Below, in pieces: positions 42,095 to 54,272 of a stretch of DNA of 64,000 nt. The DNA is from Cyanophora paradoxa (Eukaryota; Glaucocystophyceae; Cyanophorales; Cyanophoraceae): positions 1-64,000 of the forward strand of contig QPMI01000100.1 of assembly GCA_004431415.1 (NCBI GenBank). The letters are read 5' to 3'. A model generated the notes under the pieces. The model searched no databases, was not told where the DNA came from, and was given only the letters and a program-made list of their open reading frames with translations. How positions within the stretch are numbered: position 1 is the first letter of the stretch; each line of letters opens with the position of its first letter. A program made the translations under genes and the position numbers.

Positions 42095-44233
42095 CTACAG
42101 GAAGGGGAGGGTGAGGACGGACAGGACGCCGGCGCCGTCGCCGACGACCACCTCTGACGAGTCGGGCCTCAGCACGAAGCGCGACGCCTGCGAATTCGAA
42201 GCGAAAGAAGCCGGCTCAGGGCGGGCGGGGGCATAGAGCGGGCCAGCTAGGCCGAGCTCGAGGGCGCCGCGCCGCGTTTCTTGCATGTAATTATAATGGA
42301 TGCAATTTATAAATCTAGGTCAAGCTGAATCTGGTGTAATCAAAGGCGCCGTGCCGCATGCACCTGGTCGCGCGCGAGCCCGACGGCGTCGGAGTTGACG
42401 TTCGCCTCGCCGTCGGCGGCGATGGTGAACTGGAAGCAGCGCAGCGCCTGCTCGTCGAGCGTGAGGAGCTTGCCGGCGAGGCCCTCCCCGTCGCGCTTGG
42501 CCGAGAAGACGGCGCCGTTGATCCACGTCCCGTGCTCCCCGCTCTTCCCAACCTCCTGCATGCTATCCAGGTCCCAGATCTGCGGTCGGCCGCTCGTTTG
42601 CTCTTTGAACAAATTCGAATTCGAAATGGAGAACGGCGTACCCGGACGACGCGGTCCTCGCCGCCGGAGAAGAGGAAGCGGGAGCACTCCTCGAGGGAGA
42701 GGTCCTCGCCCCGCGCCGGCTGCAGGAACCCGCAGCACCGCACCTGCCCCGCCACCCCTTAAGACAAAGCCGAAGACAGAGAGCCGAAGACAGAGAGAGG
42801 GCGGACGCAGTCGGAGTGGCCCTCGAGGCAGGCCTCCTCGTCCCAAGAGCCGGCCCGCCAGACCCGCAGGCTGTTGTCCAGCGAGGCAGACACCAGCCGC
42901 CGCCCGTCGGGGCTCCACGCGATCGACCGGATCTGAGGCCGACTCGAAGTTAGAACTGGGCCCAATATCGAGATCTTTATTATAAATTAGGCCCCAGGCT
43001 TAAGATCTTGAATTAGACCTAAAACGTTAACTAGGCCTCGCCTCGCCTGGCCGAGCCGAGGCCTGGGGCGGGGGAGCCCCGCACGCACGCACCCCGTCGG
43101 CGTGGCCCAGCATGATGGCGACCTGCGTCCAGGTCGTAGTGTCCCAGATCTGCGCGGATATGAGCGGCGCCGTCCGGGGCGGGGCGGGGCGGGGTACGGC
43201 CCCGCGCGCGAGCGCGCGCGCCTTGATGCAGCCGTCGTAGGAGGCCGATGCGAGGAACTTGCCGCACGGGCTGAACGCCGCCCCGAACGCCCACTGCGCC
43301 GCCGGCTCGCTCGGGAGGGGGGGGGAAGGAGGAGGGGTACGGGACGGCGCGCCTGCGTGTGGCCCTCGAGGGTGGCCACCTGGGACCAGTCCTCCGCATT
43401 CCAGACCTGGAACGAGCCGGGCTCAGCCGCGGGGCGGGGCCCGCTGGGGGGTACACGCACGCGAATGGTGGAGTCGCGGCTGGCGGACGCGAGGAGCTTT
43501 CCGTCCGGAGAGAAGCCGAGGCCTGCGGGGCGGACGCGCGCGCGCGTGTTGGGCGCGCAGAATATGAGCGGCGCTGCGGCGCTGCGGCTCGCACCCTCGA
43601 CGAAGCCGATGTGCCCGCGCATCATGGCGAGCTCCTCAGTGCCCAGCCTGCTCGTGTCCCACACCTGCGCGGCGCCCGCGTTCGCGCAGCCGCCGCCAAT
43701 CAAGCGCGCTCTAGCTAGCTGCCGTACCTTGATTGTCTTGTCCCAGCTGCAAGTCGCCAGCCTGGTTCCATCCGGGGACATCGACATCGCCGTCACGCGC
43801 ATATCTGGCGCAGGTGTGAGCGGCCGGCGGCCGCACAATAATCCGGCAATCAAATCTCCTGACCGTGGCCGGCCCAAACGGCGAGCTCGGCGGCGAGCTG
43901 CGATACGAAAGAGCCCTTTAGCTAAAGAAGGAGCGACGAAGGCCAGCCCACGCCGGCTGCGCGACGCACCGGGGCGGGCGGAGCTGCGGTGGCCTCCGGC
44001 GCCGGCGTCGACTCGGCGACGACCCGCGGCACAAACGTGCGCACGCGGCGAGTTTCGCTGGACCCGTTCCAACGCGCGCGATGGACAGCCTCGCCGTGGA
44101 AGAACGAGGCCAGGCGGCCACCCGCGCGCCGCGCCGGCTCGGGCCGGGCGGGGCACAGCTGGCCCTCCTGACGGCTCTGGACCGCGCGGGCAGCGCCCCG
44201 CGTCGCCGGGAGGCCTGTGCAGGTGAAGGCCAT
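42095..44233 (-). CDS. WD40-repeat beta-propeller protein
   Basis: Start ATG at 44233 (MAFTCTGLPATRGAARAV). After a variable N-terminus, short exons deliver WD40 blades in order: AAELAVWAGHD then MRVTAMSMSPDGTRLATCSW; VWDTSRLGTEELAMMRGHIG; LGFSPDGKLLASASRDSTIR; VWNAEDWSQVATLEGHT; a blade ending SASYDGCIK; IWDTTTWTQVAIMLGHADG; IRSIAWSPDGRRLVSASLDN; VWRAGSWDEEACLEGHSDCV; and RFVLRPDSSEVVVGDGAG near the C-terminus, which ends LSVLTLPFL. Each blade shows the SPDG...A/SAS.D and GH landmarks. Introns use GTACGG, GTGCG and GTCAG donors. WD40 propellers are protein-interaction scaffolds; the partner is unknown. Confidence 0.85.
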
Positions 44234-44400
44234 TTCAATGTGTACCCGGGTGCGGTTCGTCCCCGGGGGCGCGGCGGTTGAAACTCATCAAGTCGCGCGC
44301 CGCCCGTTCGCTTCCCGAGTCGCTTTTCTCCCCGGCCCGCTTCGCCTTTGCCCGCTTCTCGCGCTCGCGCAGGTGCTTGTCGCGTGTACACCCGCGCTGG
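44234..44400. promoter_or_regulatory. Divergent intergenic region between WD40 and ABCG genes
   Basis: About 167 bp lie between the WD40 start (-, 44233) and the first ATG of the transporter frame (+, 44401). The open frame of the transporter extends upstream into this spacer without an ATG. No TATA box is visible. Confidence 0.4.
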
Positions 44401-47400
44401 ATGCGGGTGATGCCTATGCCGAGCGCTCCAGCGAGCGGTCAGGTGCAGTCCGGCCGCGGAAGCCCGCCGAGGAGCTCTTTCGACAGCGACGACTCGACCA
44501 GCGTCAGCTTCGGTGCGCAGTGCGCGGTCGATTCGCACGGCAGAGCTGACGCGAAGGCGACCGCAGCGAGGGAGCCGGTGGTCATGATGCCGCTTCCGCC
44601 GGACGCAGGCTCCTTCTACACGTCGAGCTCGCCGCAGCCCGACGCCATCGCGGCCCTCACATCCTTCCTCGGGCCGCGCGTGGTTCAGATTCCCCTGGCG
44701 GAGCCCGAGTCGCCCGCGCTCGAGGGCGCGGAGGAGATCGAGCTGCCAGCAGAGGCGGAGCGGCCGCCGATGAGCCCGCGCTCCGGGTCGCGCTCGAACC
44801 GCCGGGCCTCGGTGCTCGCGGCGGGCGAGGCGAACCTCGGGTCGCCCCGCGGGGTCGCAGAGCGCAGCTTCCCAATGGCTCTCCCGCAGACGAACCCGAA
44901 GGGACGCGATGGGGCGCCGGCGACGGTGCGCCCGTCGCCTCCCCTTGCGCCCCCGCGCCCGCAGCCGATTCTACGCCCCGCGCAGCCGGCGGGACGGGGA
45001 GGCCGCAACCGGGCGAACTCGCTTCTCGCTCATTTCTTCCAGCAGCAGCCGTCGGGTGCCGCCATGGCCGGCGGCGTCATCTTCTCCATCCGTGCGCCCA
45101 GCCCGGCCGCCCGGCCCGGCCCGGCCCGGCCCGGCCCGGCCCGGCCCCGTTTCGAACTCCCCGCGAAATCCTGACGAAGAAAGGCAGGGAATCTGCACAT
45201 CGGGACGGCGCCGGCGGAGGAGTCTGCCCTGGAGCGGGCGCGGCGCCTCCTGAGGGAGGAGCGCGGGGCCGAGGCTCCGCGTGAGGTCATCCGCGACTTC
45301 TCCGCAGTCATTCGGGTACCCCTTTCCGTAGCGCAACGCACCGTACCCCCCTGAAGCGAACGAACGCGCGCGGCAGGGAGGGGAGATGTGGCTCCTGATG
45401 GGCCCGCCCGGTTCTGGCAAATCCAGCCTGCTCCAGACGCTGGCGGGGCGGTCCCGGCTGCTGGGCCTCCGGTACCGTGGCGAGATGACGCTCAATGGGG
45501 ACTCGCCCCGCCAGTGCCACTGGCACCGCCGCGTGGGCCTCGTCGAGCAGCAGGACGCCCACTTCGGTGAGCGAGCGTACCCCCCGAGACCTCTTCCCCC
45601 CACCTCGTCCCCCCTCCACCTCTTCCCCTATCCCACCTCTTCCCCCTCCACCTCTTCCCCCCCCCCCCCCTTCTGACTCCCTACCCCCCAGCGACGCTCA
45701 CGGTGCGGGAGACGGTGGCCTTCGCGGTGCGCTGCCGCCTGCCGGGCCGCCCCTCGGAGCAGGAGATCGCCGCCCGGGTACGCGGTTTTCGATTCGAATT
45801 TGAACCCGTCGTGACGTCGGGGTACGAAGGTTGCGCTCGCGCTGGAGATCACGGGCCTGGCCCACGTGGCGGATTCGATCGTGGGGAGCCAGGAGCTCCG
45901 GGGCGTGAGCGGCGGCGAGCGCCGGCGCCTCTCGGTCGCCGTCGAGGCCGTCATCGGATCGCCCGTCCTGCTCCTGGACGAGCCCTCGAACGGCCTGGAC
46001 GCCGCCGCCACGCTCGAGCTCTGCGGCGCGGGGCGCGCCCTCGCGGACACCGGCCACGCCGTCGTCATGAGCCTGCTGCAGCCCTCGCCCGAGGCCTACG
46101 CCCTCTTCGACAAGCTGGTTCTGCTCTCCGGGGGAGAGGTCCTCTACTGCGGGCCGGCGGGGGACGCCCCCGCCGCCTTCTTTGAGGCCCTGGGGTACAG
46201 GCGGCCCCCGAGCACCCCGGTCCCCGACTTCCTCTCGGTGCGCCCCTACCCCCCTTCTGCTCCCCCCCCCGCTTGCTAACTAACCCTTCTCAGTTCGTGA
46301 CGGAGCCGGACGGGCGCCGCTTCTTCTTTGAGGCGGCCCCCGCCCCGCCTTCCTCGCCCTCGAAGCCGCCGCCTGTTGCGGTCCTCCCGCCCTCGCCGCC
46401 CTCCCGGGCCCCCTCGCCCTCGCCCTCGCCCTCGAAGCCATCGCGGGCCGCCTCGCCGGCCCCCCCTCCCTCGGACCGGCGGGGCTTCGCGGGGGCCTCG
46501 AACTCTCGGGCCCCCTCGCCCTCGCCCTCGGCCCCCCCTCCTTCCTCGGCCCCGCCCTCGGCCTCGGTGCCGCTGGACCGCCGCGGCTTCGCGGAGGCGT
46601 ACCGGGCCTCGGCCCTCTACTCCGAGCTGGGGCGCGAGCTCTGGGCCGCCGGCGACGAGGTGCCCGCTTCTGCTTAGATCAACAGCGCTGCTCGAGCTGC
46701 TCGAGCTGGTCGAGCTGATAAATCTTCGAGCCCCGTTTCATCCTCTCCAAATCTTCGAGATCCTACTACTCTAGACTTCGCCTAAGATTAAGCTTCCGGC
46801 GGCTGTTCTAAAGCTTAGGCAGCTTGAGCCATAAGCCTCACTATTCTCTTCAAATCTGCTTAAGCCGCCTAAGTTTCAGCTTCCGGCGGCCGTTCTGACC
46901 GGTGCCTCCCTTCCCCTCGCGCCCAGGTGCGGCGGATGTCGCTGCCGGAGGTCTCGGAGCTGGACGCGGCGCCCTTCGCGGCCCCCGCGGCCACCGAGCT
47001 CGCCCTCTGCCTCGCCCGCCAGGCCCGCCTCCTCCTCCGCGCCCGTGTCGCCTTAGCCTTCCGGTGCGCCCCGGGCCCGCCTGCTTGTATTCTCATAGCT
47101 TCCTTAAGATCCTTAAGATATCCTAAGTTATCTCCTTTGCTCAGCTTAAGCCCTAACTAAGCCCAATAAAGATATTCTTTAGAAAGGCGAGGCGCACCGG
47201 CCCTTAAGCCCTCCTCCGCGCCCGCGTCGCCCTCGCCTTCCGGTGCGCTTATTGGTCTCTCTTAGCTTCCTTAAGAACCTTAAGAAGATATTCCAAGATA
47301 TCTCGTTGGCTTCGTTTGATACCTTAAGAACTTAGGCCCTTAGCTTCCCTTTGAAAACCCGTTAAGATATCCTTTAGATCCCCTGAGATCCTTTAGACGT

Positions 47401-50400
47401 TTTTTTCTTAGCTCGGCTAAGCTTATCTTCCTTTCCCTCTATCAGGTTCTTCCAGGCGGTGGCGCTGGGCTTCCTCCTGGGCACGCTCTTCTGGAGGACG
47501 GGGGGTACCCCCGAGGGCGCCCTCCTCCGCCTCTCTGTCCTCTTCTTCGGCACCGCCGGCCTCGCCTGGGTGCGCCGCGCCTTCTTACATTCTATAACTA
47601 GCTTCTCTCAGCTTTCTTAAGATCCTTTTCAGAGATCTAGCTCTCTAATCTCGAAGCTCTCTTAGCCCCTCTCTGCTTCCGTGAGACCCTCAAGATTCTT
47701 CCTCTTAGCTGTCCTCCTTCTTCTCCGCACCTTCTTATATCTTATTTCTTAAGGTTAATGGTAGCTTATGCTTAAGATACGTGACCTAAAGCTTCTCCGT
47801 CCTCTTCTTCGGGATCGCCGGCCTCGCCTGGGTGCGCCGCCGCGGCCTCGCCGGCCTCGCGCCTTCTTGGCTTCTCGTGGCTTCTCGTGGTCTCTCTTAG
47901 CTTCCTTAAGCTTAAGATACTTAAGCGTAAGCTTAAGATCCTTAAGCGTAAGCTCGAGCTCAACTTAAGCTCAAGATCCTTAAGCCTAAGCTCAAGATCC
48001 TTGAGCTTCTCCTCTCTTAGCTTCCTCCCCCAGGTCGCCACGGCCGCCGTGCCCCGGGCCTTCGCCGAGAGGGCGCTCTTCTACCGCCAAAGAGAGGCGG
48101 GGTACTTCCGCACGTACACGGTGATCCCGTACCCCCTTACTCTTACATTCGCGTACCCCCCTTCTTACCGTTTCGTTTCTGTAGTACTTTCTGGCGCACG
48201 TGGCCCACGAGGCGCCCGTGTTCGGACTCGAGGCGCTCCTCTTCTCCGCCCTCGCGTACTGGGTGCGGTACCCCGTACCCCCCACCTTAATCAATCTTGC
48301 CCGTACCCCCCTTAATCTTGCCTGCCTAGGGAGCCGGGTTCTCGCCGGCGGACGCCGGGGCGCGGTTCGGCGTCTTCGTCGCCGGCTGCTTCCTCGCGCG
48401 GGTCGCGGCTGACGCGACGCTGCGGGTCCTCTGCGCCTGGCTCCCCGACGCGCGCACGGCGGGGGCCGTCGGGCCAGCCACCCTCCTCGTCTTCATCCTG
48501 TTCTCTGGGTGCGAGGGATTGCTCAGATTTGATTTGATTTGGTTCGGGGCGGCGCGTCTGATGGCCAGCAGGTTTCTGGTCCCGCGGGACTCGATCCCGC
48601 GCCCCTGGATCTTCATGCACTACCTGAGCCCCCTCTCGTACCCCCTCGAGGCCCTCGCCGTCAACGAGCTCCGGGGTACGGCCGCGGGCGCCCCCGTGCT
48701 CGCCCTATTCGGGTACCCCGACGAGCCCTCGGCCGTCTCGCGGTCCCTCGGGATCGCGGCCGCCTTCTGCGTGGCACTGTACGCCCTCGCCGCCGCGCTT
48801 CTCGACCGGCGGCGGCCGCGCCCGTCCCGGCCCCGCGCCCCTCGCCCCGCTTCTTCCGCCCAGAAGGCGCCCCTGATTATGACCAACCGCTCGTTGCGGG
48901 GCGGACCCTTGCAATCGCCGGCGGCGGCGTGGGCCGACGAGCCGGCCGGCCTCGAGCTCTCGTCGGCATCATTCTCTTCTACGAATTCGAAGTTGAATTC
49001 GAAGCTCCCGGCAGCAGCCGAAGTTGTGGTGGACCCCGAGGCCGGAGTCGCCGTACCCCGCGCTGGGGGGGAAGAAGAGGAAGAGGAAGGGGCGCTGGCG
49101 ATCCGGACGGGCCCGGCGGCGACTCCGGGCCACCTGGCCTTCGCGGACCTCTCCTACAGCGTCCCCGCCAAGGGCGGCGCCGGAGGCGAGCGGGCGCTCC
49201 TCACGGGCGTGTCGGGCTTCGTCCGCCCCGGTGAGATGCTGGCGCTCATGGGGCCCTCGGGGGGGGGCAAGACGACTCTGCTGGACGTGCTGGCGGGGCG
49301 CAAGACGGGGGGGAAGATCTCCGGGGGGGTACTCCTCAACGGGCGCGAGAGGGACGCCTCCTTCCGCCGCCTCACCGGCTACGTCGAGCAGGTGCGGGCG
49401 CGGCTCAGATCCGATCTGATCTGATCTGACCTGATCTGATCTGATCTGATCTGATCTGATCTGATCCGCAGTTCGACCTGCTGCTGGAGACGCAGACGGT
49501 GCGGGGGGCCGCCCAGCCCTGCGCTCAGATCAGATCCGATCTGATCTGATCTGATATCTGATCCGATCTGATCCGCTCAGGTTCGAGAGGCGGTCCAGTT
49601 CTGCGCCCTGACGCGCCTCCCCGCCTCCCTCCCGCGCCGCTACAAGCTCGCCGCCGTGCCCCCTCCCCTCCCCTCCCCTCCCCTCTCCTCTTCTTCGTCA
49701 TCTAATCAACTCCTCCTAGGCCGAGGGCGCACTGAAGGAGCTGCAGCTGGCGGGCCAGGCCTCCCTGCCCCTCTCCGCCGCCTCGTTCGAGCTGCGGAAG
49801 CGCGCGACGATCGCCATGGAGCTCGTCTGCGGGCCCGCCGTCCTCTTCCTCGGTGCGTGCGGCCTGCGCCGCGGCGCCCGTGGCTCCTGGAGGGCACCCG
49901 ACTCGTGAATAATAAACTCTGCCGTCCTCTTAACTTCCTGCTGGACGCAGACGAGCCGACGACGGGGCTGGACGCCCCCGCCGCCGCGAACATCGTCCGC
50001 TGCCTCCGCCGCCTCTGCCGCACCCGCCGCGTCGCCGTCGTCTGCACGTGCGCTCCGAACTCTTGCTCAATCATCATCTTTTATCCAAAACCTAATGATC
50101 TTCCCCAGGGTGCACCAGCCGTCGGCGGAGCTCTTCTGCTCCTTCGACTCGCTGCTGCTCCTCCAGCGGGGCGGCCGCGTGGCGTACTTCGGGGGCGTCG
50201 GCCCCGCCGCCCGCCGGCCCCTCGCCCACTTCGAGGCCCTCTGCGGCGAGGAGTGCGCCCCGGGCCGAAACCCCGCGGGTACGTCCGGTCGCATCTCCTC
50301 CCTCTCTCTTTCACACTAGCTCACCTTTCCTCGAAAGATTTGTCTTATCTGTCTTTCTCACTAGCTCACTAGCCTTGTCTTATCTGTCTTTCTCACCAGC

Positions 50401-51657
50401 TCACTGTGCCTTTCTGATCTTTGTCTTATCTGTCTTTCTCACTAGCTCACCTTTCCTCGAAAGATTTCTTGCTGGAGGTGGTCCAGGGGAAGCGCGGGGC
50501 CGGGGCCGGCGACTGCGCCGCCGCCTTCGCCGCCTCGCCCCTTGCCGCCGCCGCCGCCGCCGAGCTCGACGCGTGCGCCCTCCCCCCCCGCTCCCCCGTC
50601 CCCAGCTCCCCTCCGACCCTAGCGCCTTATCCATCCATCCACCCATCCTCCGATCCTGCCCTCCATGCGCCTGATCCATGCTGCAGGGCTGCCGTGGAGG
50701 CCGCGGCCCGCGCGCCCGGCGGGGATCGGCAGGCGCCCCTCGGGCCGCACGCGGTCCCCGCGACGACGCAGCTGCGCGAGTGCGCGGCGCGGGCGTACCG
50801 CAGCCTGCGGCGGCGCCCCGCCGTCCTCCGCGCCCTCCTCCTCCGCTCCCTCCTCGTCGCCGCCGTGATGGGTACACTGTTCTTCTCCGCCCGCGAGGAG
50901 GGACCTGTGCGCGCACCCTTCCCTCTCCTTACACCCAACCCTCACCTCCCCTCAGAACGCGCCGCGGACGCGGACGGCCCTGCTCTTCACCGCGCTGACG
51001 TACCTCGCGCTGGGCGCCCTCGGATCGATCCCGGGGAGGGTGGAGGAGCGCGCCGTCTTCTACAGGGAGGCCGCCCAGGGCTCCGTCCGCCCCGCGCCCC
51101 AGGCCCTCGCCTGGCTCGCCGCCGAGGCGCCCCTCTCGGCCGCCTGCACTCTCCTCTTCTCCCTCGTCCTCTACTTCGCGGCCGGGCTCGACCCCGCCCG
51201 GCTCCCCTTCTTCCTCCTCGTCATGGTGGTATTCGCCTGGGAGATGGACGCGTGCGCCTTGTACCCCCAACTTAAAAGTAACTCTGTACCCCCCCTAATG
51301 TCAAGCAGGATGATGGGCCTGTTCGCGGCGGCGTGCCCCTCGGCGGAGGCGGCCGGCGTGCTCGCGCCGACTGCCATCGCGGCCCTCTGCGCCTTCGCAG
51401 GCTTCCTCGTGCCCGAGGGGTCCATGCCGGCCCCCTGGCGCTGGGCGTACCGCGCCAGCCCTTGGTCCTACGCCCTCGAGGCCCTCGCCGCCCCCGAGCT
51501 GGCGGCCCTGGGCGCCCCAGGCGGGGCGGCCCTCGCGGCCCTCGGCCTAAGGACGGACGCCGCCTGGCAGAATGTGGCAGTGGGCGCCGCCTTCGCTGTG
51601 GCCTTCCGCGCCGCCGAGTGCCTCGCCCTCGCCCAACTCCGCCACCTCAAGCGCTAG
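44401..51657 (+). CDS. Full-size ABCG (PDR-type) transporter
   Basis: The order is NBD1-TMD1-NBD2-TMD2. A Ser/Pro-rich cytosolic N-terminus is followed by NBD1: Walker A GPPGSGKSS (45.4 kb), signature VSGGERRRLSVAVE, Walker B VLLLDEPSNGLD, and SLLQPSPEAY in place of the H-loop His, as is usual for this family. TMD1 exons include ALGFLLGTLFWRTGG, VPRAFAERALFYRQREAGYF and LVFILFSGFLVP. NBD2 has Walker A GPSGGGKTTLL, signature-region ELRKRATIAMELV, Walker B VLFLDEPTTGLDAP and H-loop VHQPSAELF. TMD2 has AAVMGTLFFSAREEG, ERAVFYREAAQGSVRP and IAALCAFAGFLVPEGSMP. The last exon ends RHLKR. It should export lipids or hydrophobic compounds. More than a dozen introns begin GTACCCC or GTGCG; several hold junction copies or GATCT repeats. 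Confidence 0.93.
47024..47249. repeat. Duplicated exon-donor junction in ABCG intron
   Basis: The end of the exon coding LLLRARVALAFR plus its GGTGCGCC donor (about 47024-47068) recurs at about 47209-47249 (CTCCTCCGCGCCCGCGTCGC then CCTCGCCTTCCGGTGCGC). Both copies have a usable-looking donor. The copy nearest the following exon matches the coding frame more cleanly, so the true splice donor is ambiguous. Confidence 0.75.
47541..47836. repeat. Second duplicated exon-donor junction in ABCG intron
   Basis: TCTTCTTCGGCACCGCCGGC, followed by CTCGCCTGGGTGCGCC, ends an exon at about 47576. A near copy (TCTTCTTCGGGATCGCCGGC, then the same 16 bases) sits at about 47799-47836 in the intron. Both carry the end of the exon plus the GTGCGCC donor. 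Confidence 0.78.
49412..49583. repeat. (GATCT)n pentanucleotide repeats in two ABCG introns
   Basis: Pentamer runs of TGATC/GATCT occupy most of the intron at about 49405-49470 and part of the next one at about 49523-49578, interrupted by the 27-nt exon coding FDLLLETQT. Related GATC-rich strings occur at 13957-13987 and 28830-29000. The words are self-complementary and could form hairpins in the pre-mRNA. Confidence 0.85.
50290..50470. repeat. Tandem duplication in ABCG intron
   Basis: The block CTAGCTCACCTTTCCTCGAA, with flanking TTGTCTTATCTGTCTTTCTC, is repeated two to four times in an intron upstream of the exon starting FLLEVVQGKRG. The copies are pyrimidine-rich and adjacent to the acceptor, so they resemble iterated polypyrimidine tracts. 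Confidence 0.75.
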
Positions 51658-52182
51658 TTGCAACTGTTCATAGTTTTTCTGCGTGCAGGGTACAGACTCT
51701 AGATTTAAGAGAGACCGTACTTGCAAGCAATTGTGCCATTAATTGAATTACTAAAGTAACAGGCCAGGCTACCGTAGTACGTACACAGCACCCCACAAGA
51801 AATACAAGTACAGCACCCCACGAGAAAGTTTGAATACTCTCAGATCCGAAAAGTTCACGGTTGATCATCATCGGATATCCGGATCATGAATTTCAAAGTT
51901 CAACGGTTTCAAGTTTAACTTACAACAACAAAATTAACAGCCGTGTGCCGGCGCCGGCGCCTGGCGACATTAACAGCCGTGCACCTGCAGCTGGCGTCTT
52001 ATCATGCAGCTGGCGTCTTATCATGACATATCATGACAACACCCAGACAACACCCAACACCAACATCAGCCTGACAGCTCGCGATCGATCTATAGGTTAA
52101 CATTCAAAGTCGCAATTGGGCTTCCGAAGTTCACATAATTATTGCAAATCATGATCTTCTACAGAAAAGAATGGCATTATCT
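51658..52182. other. Convergent AT-rich 3' spacer
   Basis: Base composition changes sharply from the GC-rich transporter to AT-rich DNA here. Small direct repeats are visible: ACAGCACCCCAC twice near 51785-51822, AACAGCCGTG twice near 51935-51980, and GCAGCTGGCGTCTTATCATG twice near 51988-52026. No gene is supported. Confidence 0.55.
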
Positions 52183-54272
52183 TCAGTAAACACGTGTCCA
52201 TTGATCTAAGAAGCTCTTGTGAAGACTGTATTGTCTGCACAAAGTTTCGATTAGCTGAAAAACTTTTGAAAGTCGAAAACAAATCCTCGAAAATAAACAC
52301 GGAACCTTTGGAGCAAAGAGAGTAGGACATCGATCTTCCAATATCTTTTTCCACTGATGTCTTCTTTCAATATCGTATGATGAACTCCAATGTGCTGCAC
52401 TCGGATTTTCTCGCTGATGATTGGAGGATGGATGAGTCGTGCCCATGAAAAGTAAACGAAGCCTTGGAAGACCCATTCTGGTAACATTGTTTGGCACTTC
52501 ATAGGACACACGTTTTGATCCACGTGCACTTTGTGTGAATTCGTACGGGGGACAAAGTGCAGACGGATGATGGACATCTGCTTGCAGACTGATGTGGAGT
52601 GCCTTGAGCGTGTAAGTCTGCACTTCGTCTCCACAGGCAGCAATGGCAGGCCAAACGTAATGGCCAGCCACAGGGTGATATACATGTCGTACATGTTTGC
52701 CAGGCTGGCGCCTGCTCTGGATTTCAAAAGTGCTTTCTGAGTCCCTCCCCAGACCACTGAGAGCAAGCTTAACAAGCGTCTGTGCATGAATCAGTGACAG
52801 CTTAACAAGTGTCTGTACTTTAAATGCTCACTGCAAGGAGAGCGACTGTGCAGCCGTGCTGGCCTGACAACTGGAGCGCTTGAATGGGTCGTTGCTTGCG
52901 TGTTGTAAATAAGAATGGTGAGGTATTAATACAGATCAAATCTGAGCAGAATGGTGAGGTATTAATACAGATCAAATCTGAGATATATAAAAAACCTGCG
53001 AGAATTTAAAAAGCAGACACCTCCAGTGTGTACAACAAAGTCAAAGGATGCTCCGAAAATCTCTTGGTCATTATCTCCTCCATCACCACAGATAAAAGCT
53101 CCAAGACGCTTCTGAGTTGCACGATTCCAAGAAGCCGCAAAGAGCTGATCTCCAGCCACACCAGTAGCACCATAGAGCTTTGTATGAGTTCCACGCCCGT
53201 AGCCCATAGGTTCCTATGCAGCATGCATATGTTATTGTGTGCACAGGCTCCTGTTTCTATAGGCTGCAGTCTTTGAACCTGCAGAATCAGGAGGAGTTTG
53301 CATGTAGGCAGTAGATTTGCTTGTATGATGATGTTGAGGTGAGCGAATGCAAGAGTGAGACGAGGACAAATTTCCCAGATCAAACTGGTCATCTCCATGT
53401 CATCTGCTACTGTTGACAGAAGAAAATTCAAGCTTTGCCAAAGAATATTCACTGCGTGCACATTCTCATTATCAACATTGAAGTTCCCATGAAAATCATA
53501 CGTCCGGAATTCTGGATGGTCCGGAAAAGAAACCCGAAATCTGACTTGATCTGGCAAATCCAAACCCTTGGCAGCCTGTTCCAAGATTTGTCGATTGCTT
53601 GGGGTGAACAGGTGTCTTGTTCTGCATGTATCTGCACATGGTCCAAGAGCACCAGCCAAGAAGTCCCGACTACAAACTTGAGTTTTTTTGTCCTCATCTT
53701 CTTTCTCACCAAGAAGCCTAGCGGTCCATTTTTGAGTGCTACAAATTGATTGAAGCAAAAATGGAGCCTCACCCGTTCTCTTTGTACACAACATGAAGAA
53801 ACCTCAGCATAAGCAGTTTTGTGTTGAGTTGGGCTTCTTTTGTTGCTAGCAAGAATTCAACATTGCCTGAAATCTCAGCAACACGTTGATCAATACTCTC
53901 CAGCAGCATGCCAAAGGCAGTGTTCCACGCATCAAGTAAAGGAGTTTTCCGGCGATCAGACTCAGCAGCAGCAAGAGTGCTCTGCAGACCAGCAACCAGT
54001 TTCTTGACATCGTCATTGATGGTAAACTGGACATTGTTTTCCTCCGTGGCCGCCGTGGCATTCACATCCCCTTGATCATGAGCGGCTGTGATCTCCATCA
54101 TTGCAAGTTCGATTGCGAGCAGGAGGCTGACATGGCCTGTGATGACTTCGAAAAGTTGATGATCCATCCTTTTTAACGCCCGGAGCCCTAGAAGAACTAT
54201 GTTGGGATAATGAGTTGTAGGCTCGGCGACTTCAGCTGCAGCTGTGCCGAGGTGTACTTCAGACATTTGCAT
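52183..54272 (-). CDS. Unknown multi-exon gene in AT-rich DNA
   Basis: I do not recognise this protein. The first clear exon starts near 54272 (MQMSEVHLGTAAAEVAEP). It contains hydrophobic/helical segments (VSLLLAIELAMMEITAA) and ends YKENG at a GTGAGG donor, with a 34-nt intron ending TTTGTAG. The next exon reads WTARLLGEKEDEDKK through NVHAVNILWQSLNFLLST to LPTCKLLLILQ. A third exon (donor GTTCAAAG, acceptor GCATAG) reads MGYGRGTHTKLYGATG, then RLGAFICGDGGDNDQEIFG. A possible further exon at 52183-52671 has two equally open frames and is uncertain. GC is far below the neighbouring genes, and splice donors look more conventional. It may be a gene from a different compositional background, a transferred gene, or a low-GC isochore-like island. 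Confidence 0.5.
52913..52982. repeat. Direct repeat, two copies of about 33 bp
   Basis: GAATGGTGAGGTATTAATAC followed by AGATCAAATCTGA occurs twice in tandem, separated by GCA. It lies in probable intron or spacer of the AT-rich gene. Confidence 0.85.
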
